Assembly (NCBI GenBank): GCA_016202845.1
Contig: JACQNW010000053.1
Location: 1-18,138, forward strand
From: Candidatus Aenigmatarchaeota archaeon
Lineage (GTDB): Archaea > Aenigmatarchaeota > Aenigmatarchaeia > GW2011-AR5
DNA: 18,138 bases
Direction of reading: 5' to 3'
In this document: positions 1-6,369 of the stretch, in pieces
Numbering within the stretch: position 1 is the stretch's first letter
Layout: the number at the start of each line of letters is the position of its first letter
Program-made: the position numbers and the translations under genes
Notes under the pieces: model-generated
The model's database searches: none
What the model was told of the DNA's origin: nothing
Seen by the model: only the letters and a program-made list of their open reading frames with translations

Positions 1-186
1 ATACTAAGTTGGTCAGCTATAAATGCGCTACAGGCTTATCAGCATAAGTCTGATGCCAGCTAACTTTGCTTTCTTTTCTTGTACCTTCTTTCAAATCCTT
101 TAGTATAGCCCCTATATCTTTTCTTTTTTCTCTCAAAAACGCTTACGTCATCCGGCATTATAATCTAATATTTCATGTCATCTGGC
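1..186. other. Gene-free left edge with a possible folded element
   Basis: I see no gene in this stretch. Bases 6-66 can fold: AAGTT at 6-10 pairs with AACTT at 62-66, AGCT at 15-18 pairs with AGCT at 58-61, and inside these CAGGCTT at 31-37 pairs with AAGTCTG at 46-52 around an 8-base loop, with one G-T pair. This could be a small RNA, the 3' end of a gene or RNA lying outside the window, or chance. There is no T-arm or other tRNA signature, and no T-run follows directly. Confidence 0.2.
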
Positions 187-196
187 AAATAAAAAG
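187..196 (+). promoter_or_regulatory. TATA box for the zinc-ribbon/sepF operon
   Basis: The sequence aaataaaaag is centred about 26 bases before the ATG at 217, which is the archaeal TATA spacing for a leaderless transcript. It would drive the two-gene unit that follows. Confidence 0.5.
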
Positions 197-216
197 TTTG
201 GTGCTATATATTATGA

Positions 217-468
217 ATGGCAACAATCAACACGCCAGAGCAGAATTCTGCCCAGGTGAGGGCCTCGCTTCGTGCCAAAAAATCCAAGTGTGTTGTTTGC
301 GAAGGCGAGCTTGAGAAAAGCAATGCTGGAATGATGTGTCATTCGTGCAAAGACCGCTTGAGCGGCAAGCATTCTATTCCAAATGCAGACGCAGCATCCT
401 CTAAACAAAAAGGGCAATCAGTGACAGCAGATAAAATTAAGCTTAAAAAGACTAGAGGAGTTGTATAA
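217..468 (+). CDS. Small zinc-ribbon protein upstream of sepF
   Basis: An 83-residue protein with two CxxC knuckles, C25/C28 and C41/C44, separated by 12 residues: a single zinc ribbon. The regions on both sides are polar and lysine-rich, with no membrane segment. I do not recognise a named family. It is the first gene of a unit with sepF, whose start lies two bases past this stop codon, so translation is probably coupled and a role connected with division or envelope is possible; that is inference from position only. The ATG at 217 was chosen because a TATA box lies about 26 bases upstream. An overlapping ATG at 213 is in another frame. Confidence 0.75.
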   Translation: MATINTPEQNSAQVRASLRAKKSKCVVCEGELEKSNAGMMCHSCKDRLSGKHSIPNADAASSKQKGQSVTADKIKLKKTRGVV

Positions 469-470
469 GA

Positions 471-818
471 ATGGATTTGAAAAAGATGCTTGGAATGAAG
501 AAAAAGCAGGAAATTCCTGAACAAATAACTGATTTTGCAGAAATCCCTGAAATTGTTGAAAACAAGGATCATGTCAAGGTTGTGATTGAAAAGCTTGATA
601 GTTATGTTGATACAGACAGGATAGTAAGAAAAGCAAAGTCTGGCAGCATTGTAATAGCAAAGATAAAAGACCTGAAAGAAAAAAACATGGATGAACTGAA
701 AAATTCAATAAACAAGATTAAAACATCGGCTGCGATGTTCAAGGGCGATGTAGTTGGTGTTTCTGATGAATGGCTCGTTATAACCCCTCCAACCGTTGAG
801 ATAAAAAGGGGAGAATAA
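471..818 (+). CDS. sepF: Archaeal SepF, FtsZ membrane anchor
   Basis: A 115-residue protein of the SepF (DUF552) family. Archaeal SepF binds FtsZ and tethers the division ring to the membrane. The N-terminus, MDLKKMLGMKKK, fits the short basic amphipathic helix used for membrane binding. It is followed by an acidic linker of about 35 residues and a C-terminal alpha/beta domain (about residues 38-115) that ends in the family-typical stretch GDVVGVSDEWLVITPP. The length is usual for the archaeal form. It is the second gene of a tight pair with the zinc-ribbon gene; gaggag inside the upstream gene (near 452-457) is the only Shine-Dalgarno-like sequence. No ftsZ lies in the window. Confidence 0.9.
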   Translation: MDLKKMLGMKKKQEIPEQITDFAEIPEIVENKDHVKVVIEKLDSYVDTDRIVRKAKSGSIVIAKIKDLKEKNMDELKNSINKIKTSAAMFKGDVVGVSDEWLVITPPTVEIKRGE

Positions 819-837
819 AGTGAACCGACGTTTTGCG

Positions 838-845
838 TATTATAG
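838..845 (+). promoter_or_regulatory. TATA-like box for the SET-domain gene
   Basis: tattatag lies 29 bases before the ATG at 871 and about 62 before the ATG at 904. It would place transcription start near 868-871, giving either a leaderless message from 871 or a 33-base leader with a GGAG site at 895-898 for the start at 904. Confidence 0.35.
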
Positions 846-903
846 TGACTGATATTATGTTCAAAATTTTATGCCACTATGTATAGCACAAAATGGAGAC
901 TAT

Positions 904-1425
904 ATGCAAAAAATTATCCAGTTGAAGTGTTCAAAAAATATTGGTTCTGTGGAAGTTAAGAAATCTTCCATACACAATAAAGGCCTTTTTGCCAGGGATG
1001 ATATGCAAAAAGGCGCTTTTATTATAGAGTATAGTGGGGATAAAATATCAAAAGAAGAGGGTTCAAGGCGAGAAAGTGAAAGCCTGAACCAAAATGGAAC
1101 CACTTACATTTTTGAGCTTGATGACATTTGCGATATTGACGGCAGCAGTGAAATAAATATAGCAAAGTATGCAAATCATTCATGTAAGCCTAATTGTAAA
1201 ATCTCAATCAGGCAACAAGTTGTAAATGGCAATAAGATCAAGCACATATGGCTGCAGTCATTGAGCGACATAAAGAAAGGAGAGGAAATAACCTACAATT
1301 ATGGCTTTAGCTCTGAAGAAAAACTTTGGAAGTGCAACTGCAGTTCCAGTGGTTGTGTTGGATTTATGGTTGCAAGAGATGAGTGGAAAAAGCTAAAATC
1401 ACGACTTAAAAGAAGCAGTATTTAG
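904..1425 (+). CDS. SET-domain protein lysine methyltransferase with post-SET zinc motif
   Basis: A 173-residue protein that is nearly all SET domain, the eukaryote-type fold that transfers methyl from S-adenosylmethionine to protein lysines. Visible motifs in order: HNKGLFA (24-30), EYSG (42-45), the cofactor/active-site motif NHSCKPNC (91-98), GEEITYNYG (126-134) with the usual catalytic tyrosine, and a post-SET cluster C144, C146, C151 that with C98 would bind zinc. I start at 904 because GGAG lies five bases upstream; the in-frame ATG at 871 adds 11 residues and is also possible as a leaderless start. The substrate is unknown. Chromatin proteins are an obvious guess, with a histone-fold gene about 1.5 kb away. 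Confidence 0.88.
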   Translation: MQKIIQLKCSKNIGSVEVKKSSIHNKGLFARDDMQKGAFIIEYSGDKISKEEGSRRESESLNQNGTTYIFELDDICDIDGSSEINIAKYANHSCKPNCKISIRQQVVNGNKIKHIWLQSLSDIKKGEEITYNYGFSSEEKLWKCNCSSSGCVGFMVARDEWKKLKSRLKRSSI

Positions 1426-1447
1426 CCTAAAAACAAGCTTTGTTAAC

Positions 1448-1455
1448 TATATAAG
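1448..1455 (+). promoter_or_regulatory. TATA box upstream of the SWIB-like gene
   Basis: tatataag just after the SET gene would start transcription near 1475-1480, giving a leader of about 50 bases that includes the Shine-Dalgarno site at 1513-1518. A second A/T-rich box (tttataataaat, about 1470-1481) would give a shorter leader that still includes the site. Confidence 0.4.
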
Positions 1456-1512
1456 CCACTTCTGACAATTTATAATAAATCTATCAGCGTTGTGCAGATA
1501 ACGCCAAAATTT

Positions 1513-1518
1513 GGAGGT
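1513..1518 (+). promoter_or_regulatory. Strong Shine-Dalgarno site
   Basis: GGAGGT seven bases before the ATG at 1526. It is notable because most genes here appear leaderless, and it points to high expression of the 52-residue product. Confidence 0.7.
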
Positions 1519-1525
1519 AACGTAA

Positions 1526-1684
1526 ATGCCAGCTAAGAAAGCATTCGGCGGATATCAGATCAGTTTTAAGGGAAGGAAAGAGACGATGGAAGATGTCTTT
1601 GGCAGCCATCCGATAGCGCCAAGTGAAATGACAAAGAAGATCTGGAATTTTGTCAAATCTAAGAAGTTGTCAAGCAAGGGCTAA
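1526..1684 (+). CDS. 52-residue basic SWIB-like protein
   Basis: A small, very basic protein starting MPAKKAFGGYQISFKGRKE and ending in KSKKLSSKG. The stretch PIAPSEMTKKIWNFVKSKKL (30-49) resembles the core helices of the SWIB/MDM2 fold, where a Ser-Glu-x-x-lys-lys-ile-Trp-x-x-ile-Lys pattern is typical, but the protein is only about two-thirds of a usual SWIB domain. Size, charge and the strong ribosome site suggest an abundant DNA- or RNA-binding or chromatin protein; this is inference. The reading frame was confirmed codon by codon from ATG to TAA. It stands alone, converging with the M23 gene across an 85-base T-rich gap. Confidence 0.75.
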   Translation: MPAKKAFGGYQISFKGRKETMEDVFGSHPIAPSEMTKKIWNFVKSKKLSSKG

Positions 1685-1769
1685 ATGTGTTTAGAAATTT
1701 TTTATTTTCTATAATTTTCTACTGTTTTTGCTCAAAATTTAAAAAATTCTGAAAGCTATTTTCTACAAT
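1685..1769. terminator. T-rich convergent terminator region
   Basis: An 85-base gap between converging genes. The plus strand has T-tracts (1691-1704 and nearby) suited to archaeal intrinsic termination after the SWIB-like gene. A matching signal for the minus-strand gene is weaker. Confidence 0.35.
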
Positions 1770-2309
1770 TTATTTTTTCCACATAATTTTTAACGTCTTA
1801 TAGTCTTCTGGACCAGTTCCAAAATATCTATGAACATCAAAGTGGACATGAGGGCCGCGAGTGCCAACCCATCCTGTAAGGCCGCATTTTGCAATGAATT
1901 GACCTGTCTTTACATTGTCTCCAATTTTTACTTCTGAACTTCCTTTCTTTATGTGCTCGTAAATTGAATATTCATTATCTTCGTGCTTGATCTCAACATA
2001 ATTTCCATGTTTATCAAAAGATTTATCAGGTCCGCCAATATCTGAGTCTTGCTTAATATCAACAATAATCCCATCTGCTGCAGCCTTTATTGGAGTGCCG
2101 ACAGGACACATGAAATCAACTGCATGAATTAATCTTCCAATGTGTGCAGGGGATTTACCGTACTCTATTGCTTTGATCTTGGATTTATCAACAGGATATG
2201 AATAAAAATTAGAAGTCTTATAGCAAATCTCAAAATTAAGCAAACATTTTTTTGAGTTTGCTATAGAGGAAATATCATTGAAAAAGTTTACTAATCGACT
2301 ATTAGCCAT
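1770..2309 (-). CDS. M23 (LytM-type) zinc metallopeptidase
   Basis: A 179-residue protein with a complete-looking M23 catalytic domain: H62 and D65 (HAVD, the first zinc-ligand motif), HGNYVEIKH (101-109), YEH with H119, and HVHFDV with H154 and H156. GTPIKAAADGIIV (71-83) and GWVGTRGPHVHF (146-157) are family hallmarks. M23 enzymes normally cut glycine-containing peptide bridges of bacterial peptidoglycan. There is no signal peptide or membrane segment, which is odd for such an enzyme. It lies 13 bases after the unknown gene at 2323-2904 and is probably its operon partner. The fold assignment is firm. The substrate in an organism presumably lacking peptidoglycan is not known and may be bacterial walls or a different peptide. 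Confidence 0.87.
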   Translation of the reverse strand: MANSRLVNFFNDISSIANSKKCLLNFEICYKTSNFYSYPVDKSKIKAIEYGKSPAHIGRLIHAVDFMCPVGTPIKAAADGIIVDIKQDSDIGGPDKSFDKHGNYVEIKHEDNEYSIYEHIKKGSSEVKIGDNVKTGQFIAKCGLTGWVGTRGPHVHFDVHRYFGTGPEDYKTLKIMWKK

Positions 2310-2322
2310 AAAATAATTTTAT

Positions 2323-2904
2323 TCATGCAGTTAAATAAGCTCTTTTGGTGGTTCTTGAAAATCCTAGCCATCCAGCTTCGTGGTATTTTGTGCTGACATC
2401 TTCCCATCTGTAAACAGGCGCATCGTCTTGCGTGCCAGGAATTACCAGAATTGGCCGTATTACACGAAACAGCCTTTCATCTGTGTTTCCGTAATCAAAT
2501 GTCTCGAGCTTGCCTAGTAGTGAAAAAGGATAAGGGCAGATTGCCATTAATTCAACAACATGCTTATTGGCCCTGATGCTTCTGCTCAAGGAATCAGAGG
2601 AATAAGTGCCAAAAGCAGCTAGAACTGTTTCAAGAGCGCGCTTTGGCGTTGATAGTCTATAATCGCGTACGTTTCTGTTTCTCAAGATTCTTCGTAATGA
2701 AAATCGGCCATACCGTCTGTCATCCTCAATTTGTTGGATTGCAGGAAAAGCTTGAGAATGACCAGACAGATCGTCATAAAATCTTGAAGAATCTGGAACA
2801 TTTGCAGCAATAAGAAGGTGCTGAAATTTTGCCCTATCAAGAGGCATTAATCCCTGATGTCCGGAGAGTTTGTCAAGCAAAGCATCTGCCACATATTCGT
2901 CCAT
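2323..2904 (-). CDS. Protein of unknown function, operon partner of the M23 peptidase
   Basis: A 193-residue soluble protein that I do not recognise. It is rich in arginine and aspartate, with a charged middle (EDDRRYGRFSLRRILRNRN, 60-78), a central run that looks helical and a C-terminal part with alternating hydrophobic residues (LFRVIRPILVIPG). No signal peptide, membrane segment or cysteine cluster is present. A TATA-like box (tttttaagg on the minus strand, centred near 2930) lies 26 bases before the ATG, so it is probably leaderless and the promoter gene of a two-gene unit with the M23 peptidase 13 bases downstream. It could regulate, chaperone or be exported with the peptidase; nothing in the sequence decides this. 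Confidence 0.75.
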   Translation of the reverse strand: MDEYVADALLDKLSGHQGLMPLDRAKFQHLLIAANVPDSSRFYDDLSGHSQAFPAIQQIEDDRRYGRFSLRRILRNRNVRDYRLSTPKRALETVLAAFGTYSSDSLSRSIRANKHVVELMAICPYPFSLLGKLETFDYGNTDERLFRVIRPILVIPGTQDDAPVYRWEDVSTKYHEAGWLGFSRTTKRAYLTA

Positions 2905-2950
2905 TTTAAAAAATAGATTAGAAAGCCTTAAAAATAGAAAAAATTCAGGC

Positions 2951-3124
2951 TTAAAGGTCGCCTGATCTTACTGTCTTTCTGTCGTTTGTTTTTGCCCTTG
3001 CACAAGCCCTCTTGACAAGCTCCTCGACATGTGCATCAAGTGCGTCTGTAAAGTCGCCTGCGCAATTCATTTCCTGAGCTTTTATAACTTCCTTGACTTT
3101 TGAAGCAACTACTGTTCCAGTCAT
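2951..3124 (-). CDS. Single histone-fold protein (Bd0055-like type)
   Basis: A 57-residue protein containing one short histone fold: VASKVKEVIKAQEMN (helix 1), DFTDALDAHVEELVKRACARA (long central helix) and the loop/last helix motif DRKTVRSGDL, matching the RKT-V-x-x-x-D-L ending of minimal histones such as bacterial Bd0055 and relatives in archaea. Unlike classical archaeal histones (about 67 residues) it stops at the start of helix 3. It is expected to dimerise and bind DNA. The start is the ATG at 3122-3124, because GAGGTG (minus strand, 3131-3136) is a good Shine-Dalgarno site six bases upstream; the GTG three codons earlier is part of that site and not a start. Confidence 0.8.
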   Translation of the reverse strand: MTGTVVASKVKEVIKAQEMNCAGDFTDALDAHVEELVKRACARAKTNDRKTVRSGDL

Positions 3125-3130
3125 TAATTT

Positions 3131-3136
3131 CACCTC
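3131..3136 (-). promoter_or_regulatory. Shine-Dalgarno site that decides the histone start
   Basis: Minus-strand GAGGTG, six bases before the ATG at 3124. Its GTG could be mistaken for the start codon of a version three residues longer. Confidence 0.65.
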
Positions 3137-3179
3137 GTGTTGATTGAATGAGTTTTTTAAACTTATTTGAATTAATGCC

Positions 3180-3188
3180 TATAAAAAG
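3180..3188 (+). promoter_or_regulatory. TATA box for the XPD-like helicase
   Basis: tataaaaag, predicting transcription from about 3209, some 17 bases before the ATG at 3226. It lies in the short divergent gap shared with the histone gene, whose minus-strand TATA-like boxes are near 3152-3167. Confidence 0.5.
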
Positions 3189-3225
3189 TTAAAATTTGCA
3201 TTTCTTTAAGATTCAAATATAAAAA

Positions 3226-5151
3226 ATGGAAATGCAAAATCTTTCATTATTCCCGTTTTCTTCTGTGCGCGATAGCCAAAAACAGTTTATGGACGACATT
3301 GTGCAATGCTTAGGCGAGAAAAAGCATTTAATAGCAAACGCGCCAACAGGCTTGGGCAAGACAGCGGCAACGCTTGTGCCGGCATTGGAGTATGCGCTTG
3401 ATAATGGGAAAACTGTTTTTTTCCTGACGCCAAAGCATACGCAGCACCAGATAGCTGTTGAAACGCTGAAAAAAATGAAACAAAAGAGAAGTTTTATAGG
3501 TACAGACCTCATAGGCAAGAAATGGATGTGCTCTGTATTGGGAATAGAAGAGCTTAACAACCATGATTTTAATGAATATTGCAAGGCTGTTACAAAGGAC
3601 GAGCGCTGCCAGTATCTCAATGCGACAAGGTCAAAAGACCGCCTGCTCACAAAAGAGGCAAAAAAAGAGCACGACAAGCTTTTTCTGTTGCAGCCATTTC
3701 ATGCAGAAGAGGCAAAAAGCGATGTCTTCTGCGGTTATGAGTTTCTTACCGAGTTTGCAAGGAAAAGTAATGTTATAATAGGCGACTATTACCATATTTT
3801 TTCACCCGCAGGCGCATCAACTTTTGCCAAGCTGGGACGCAAGATAGAAGATGCAATAATAATAGTTGATGAAGCCCACAATCTTCCAAGCAGGGTGCGA
3901 AGCATTGCTTCTGACAAACTTTCCTCTTTTGTTCTGCGCAGGGCTGCAAAGGAGGCAAGGGCATTTGGGTTTTCAGGCCTTGTAGAGAGCATACAAATGA
4001 TAGAAGCAGTGATTGACGACCTTGACCATAAAATGCTGGGGGAAAACAACGCAACCAGCGACGCATACGCGTCCACACAACTTGCGTCTACACAGTCAAA
4101 AAACGAAGCATTTGTGACAAAAGAGAACTTTTCTGAAAAACTGCAGGAAAAAATAAATAACATGGATGTGCTGATTGATGATTTCCATGATGCGTCTGCC
4201 CAGATAATGGAAGAAAAGAAAAAGTCCTCGCTTAGCAGCCTCACAAAATTTTTGAAAAGCTGGGAAGGCGAAAGCAAAGGTTTTACAAGAATATTAAAGC
4301 GGGCAAAACTAAAATCAGGCAAATCTTATACAACCCTCAATTATGCATGCTTAGATCCGCAGATTTTTACTGCGCCTATTTTTGAAGAGTGCCATTCAGC
4401 AATACTAATGTCAGGCACGCTCGAGCCGCAGTTCATGTATCGTGACTTGCTTGGCATCCCTGAAAGCAGGGCGGTTACAAAAACATACATGTCCCCGTTT
4501 CCAAAAACAAACCGCCTTTGCATTGTAGTGGACAATGTCACGACACGCTACAGCAAAAGAAGCGAGAACTATGGCAAGATCGCAGAACACGTGATAAAAT
4601 GCTCTGAAGCTATACCTGGAAATGTCGCTGTTTTTTTTCCAAGCTACAGGTTCAGGGACGTCATATTTGAAATGGTGAAGGACTATATAGAAAAAGAAAT
4701 CATACTAGAGCAGCAGGGTGCCAGCAAATCAGAAAGAAGAAGGATATATGACGCATTTGTCGCCAATTATGAAAAGGGTTCTGTGCTGTTTGCAGTGCAG
4801 GGCGGCTCGTTCAGCGAGGGGGTTGACCTGCCGGGAAAATTCCTTAACGGTGCAGTCATAGTCGGGGTTCCGCTGGAAATGCCAAATCTTGAAACAAAAG
4901 CCATGATTGATTATTACGACATGAAATTCAGCAGGGGCTGGGATTATGGCTATACATATCCCGCAGTTATTCGCAGCATACAGTCAGCCGGCCGCTGCAT
5001 ACGAAGCGAGACAGACAGGGGTGTCTGCATATTTGTAGACGAACGCTTCAAATGGACAAATTACAGGAAAATATTCCCTCAGGACTGGACCCTGCACGTC
5101 TCCAGCAATCCAGAACCAGCAATAAAAGAATTTTTTAGTCAGAGTCAGTGA
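3226..5151 (+). CDS. XPD/Rad3-like iron-sulfur DNA helicase
   Basis: A 641-residue superfamily-2 helicase of the XPD/Rad3/DinG group (5'-to-3' unwinding, used in repair). Motif I APTGLGKT is at 39-46, four cysteines C102, C119, C128 and C169 lie between motifs I and II as in the XPD iron-sulfur domain, and the Walker B box DEAH is at 215-218. In the C-terminal half are SGTLEP (motif IV region), GGSFSEGVDLPG (526-537) and the arginine-finger motif QSAGRCIRS (586-594). The length fits archaeal XPD (550-650). The start is supported by a TATA box giving a short leader. Its 3' end overlaps the converging 71-residue gene by 17 bases. It may act with the Mre11/Rad50/HerA/NurA set further right, but no operon link exists. 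Confidence 0.92.
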   Translation: MEMQNLSLFPFSSVRDSQKQFMDDIVQCLGEKKHLIANAPTGLGKTAATLVPALEYALDNGKTVFFLTPKHTQHQIAVETLKKMKQKRSFIGTDLIGKKWMCSVLGIEELNNHDFNEYCKAVTKDERCQYLNATRSKDRLLTKEAKKEHDKLFLLQPFHAEEAKSDVFCGYEFLTEFARKSNVIIGDYYHIFSPAGASTFAKLGRKIEDAIIIVDEAHNLPSRVRSIASDKLSSFVLRRAAKEARAFGFSGLVESIQMIEAVIDDLDHKMLGENNATSDAYASTQLASTQSKNEAFVTKENFSEKLQEKINNMDVLIDDFHDASAQIMEEKKKSSLSSLTKFLKSWEGESKGFTRILKRAKLKSGKSYTTLNYACLDPQIFTAPIFEECHSAILMSGTLEPQFMYRDLLGIPESRAVTKTYMSPFPKTNRLCIVVDNVTTRYSKRSENYGKIAEHVIKCSEAIPGNVAVFFPSYRFRDVIFEMVKDYIEKEIILEQQGASKSERRRIYDAFVANYEKGSVLFAVQGGSFSEGVDLPGKFLNGAVIVGVPLEMPNLETKAMIDYYDMKFSRGWDYGYTYPAVIRSIQSAGRCIRSETDRGVCIFVDERFKWTNYRKIFPQDWTLHVSSNPEPAIKEFFSQSQ

Positions 5152-5350
5152 TTAAACCTAACTTTTTTAGTTCTGTCGACGTCACGTACGCAGGCAAATC
5201 TAGAAATGTTTTTATTTCATGCCCAGTTTCTGGATTTCTGTATCTGGATTCTATTTGAGCATTACCGCTAACTGAAAATTCTGCAACTTCGTAAATGGAA
5301 AATCCTACAAGTTCGTATGTAACAACTTTCTTTGTTGAAACTTCGTACAT
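5135..5350 (-). CDS. 71-residue protein of unknown function
   Basis: I do not recognise this protein. It has alternating hydrophobic and polar residues suggesting a small beta-rich fold (about 5-60: KKVVTYELVGFSIYEVAEFSV and on), a RYRNPETGHEIKTF turn that resembles short zinc-free beta domains, and a charged C-terminus (ELKKLGLITDSD). There is no membrane segment or cysteine pair. The ATG at 5350 has a TATA-like box (cttcttaaag on the plus strand, about 5371-5380) at the leaderless distance. Its promoter and first nine codons recur in front of nadE. The last 17 bases overlap the end of the helicase gene on the other strand. Confidence 0.7.
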   Translation of the reverse strand: MYEVSTKKVVTYELVGFSIYEVAEFSVSGNAQIESRYRNPETGHEIKTFLDLPAYVTSTELKKLGLITDSD

Positions 5351-5378
5351 AATTAATCTGAAATTAAAATCTTCTTAA
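5323..5378 (-). repeat. Copy A of a 56-bp promoter-plus-start duplication
   Basis: 51 of 56 bases match 6291-6346 without gaps by my hand alignment. It covers the TATA-like box, the leaderless start and the first nine codons of the 71-residue gene (MYEVSTKKV). Confidence 0.85.
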
Positions 5379-5411
5379 AGAGACTGCAGCGACGGGAAAA
5401 AATTAGCTGAA

Positions 5412-6278
5412 TTATGCAACCTTCAAAAAAGGGAATTTCATGGCGAGCACATTTTGTCTTGCTACTTTTTTCATTCTTCGCAAAGCGTCAAGATTGTAGG
5501 CATGACCAATCTGTTCGGCAGTTCTCTCGGGCGAATAGTTTCTATCCACCAAATAGTGAGCTAATAGGTCAAATTCGTAAAATTTCATCCCTAATAATGT
5601 CTCGTCGTCAGCATCGCCCCGGACGCCGCTGTGGCTCGGCTTTGCATCAACAGGCAAGCCAGCGTACCTTGCCAATTGGTAGATTTGTGTCTTGAACAGG
5701 TCGCCAAGAGGGAAGAGCTCGCCCAGTATATTGTTACAACAAAACAGTCCTAGATAAAGCTCTGTCTTGTTTCCGCCTGAAACTACAATCCTGTCTTCCT
5801 TTTCACCGATCGAATAAATTAGGGCTTTTCTAAAGCCCATCATTGTGTGCTGCCTGATAAGAGGGTCACTTTCATCAATTGTCCTGAATGTATCGGACGC
5901 ATCTATTACTTCATGTTTTAAGTCAAAATAATCAGCCACTATTTTTGCATCTCTCACATCTTCTGGTCGCATGAATTCCTTATCGGTGACCGTGACAAGC
6001 TTTGTATCAAAGCCAGTTCCGTCTGATATGACTGCAACTGTCGCCGAATCCACCCCGCCGCTCAGCGGAACAAGAAGTTTTCTAAATCCGCGTTTGCGGG
6101 TCTCTTTCTCAAGAAACTCCGTCACCTTATTCATGACTTCACGCCGATCAATCTCAAGTGATGGCAATAATTTGGCAGTATCAGCACTTTTGACAGGCGA
6201 CGTATAAAGGTCGCATATAACTTCGCGCATTGTTTCATAACTTAAGCCGCCTTCTCCGTTTTTTCTACCTTCTGGCAT
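5412..6278 (-). CDS. nadE: NAD synthetase
   Basis: The last step of NAD biosynthesis: ATP-dependent amidation of nicotinic acid adenine dinucleotide. Visible are the PP-loop SGGVDS (73-78 from this start), GGNKTELYLG, FPLGDLFKTQIYQLARYAGLP, and KPSHSGVRGDADDETLLG, the family lid/active-site region. No glutaminase domain is present, so it should use ammonia. There are about 288 residues, a little longer than typical single-domain archaeal forms. The start is uncertain: ATG 6278 is used here, TTG 6293 and ATG 6230 are alternatives, and none has a clear ribosome site. The only good promoter starts transcription at an upstream 17-codon reading frame that overlaps this start, so expression may be coupled to that frame. 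Confidence 0.9.
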   Translation of the reverse strand: MPEGRKNGEGGLSYETMREVICDLYTSPVKSADTAKLLPSLEIDRREVMNKVTEFLEKETRKRGFRKLLVPLSGGVDSATVAVISDGTGFDTKLVTVTDKEFMRPEDVRDAKIVADYFDLKHEVIDASDTFRTIDESDPLIRQHTMMGFRKALIYSIGEKEDRIVVSGGNKTELYLGLFCCNNILGELFPLGDLFKTQIYQLARYAGLPVDAKPSHSGVRGDADDETLLGMKFYEFDLLAHYLVDRNYSPERTAEQIGHAYNLDALRRMKKVARQNVLAMKFPFLKVA

Positions 6279-6318
6279 ACATACCACTCTCAACTTTCTT
6301 TGTTGGAACTTTGTACAT
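6265..6318 (-). CDS. 17-codon leader frame, remnant of a duplicated gene start
   Basis: The ATG at 6318 sits 26 bases after a TATA-like box and begins MYKVPTKKV, matching MYEVSTKKV of the 71-residue gene, then runs to TAG as MYKVPTKKVESGMYARR. It overlaps the nadE ATG at 6278 in another frame. Either it is a decayed fragment that left nadE with a captured promoter, or it is translated as a leaderless upstream frame that feeds ribosomes to nadE. I cannot tell which. Confidence 0.4.
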   Translation of the reverse strand: MYKVPTKKVESGMYARR

Positions 6319-6346
6319 AATTAATCTAGAATAAAAATCTTCTTAA
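6291..6346 (-). repeat. Copy B of the 56-bp promoter-plus-start duplication
   Basis: Matches 5323-5378 at 51 of 56 positions. Identity stops abruptly after codon 9, where the nadE-side sequence begins. Confidence 0.85.
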
Positions 6347-6347
6347 G
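6342..6347. promoter_or_regulatory. Shared bidirectional TATA core
   Basis: The palindrome CTTAAG is centred about 26 bases from the ATG at 6318 (minus strand, nadE leader) and about 26 bases from the ATG at 6370 (plus strand, microprotein). A single TBP site could therefore serve two leaderless genes facing apart. Confidence 0.45.
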
Positions 6348-6369
6348 CAGGTTGTATGAATAAATCTCT

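Noticed and set aside
1..66. tRNA-like D-arm and anticodon-stem pattern (GTTGGTCAG, CAGGC/GTCTG)
   Set aside because: The anticodon loop would be 12 bases, there is no T-arm with GTTCRA and no acceptor stem in range.
3125..3133. GTG start three codons upstream in the histone-fold gene
   Set aside because: That GTG is part of the Shine-Dalgarno GAGGTG serving the ATG at 3124.
3789..4322. 177-codon minus-strand frame inside the XPD-like gene
   Set aside because: It is a shadow of the helicase frame; the helicase motifs are continuous across it.
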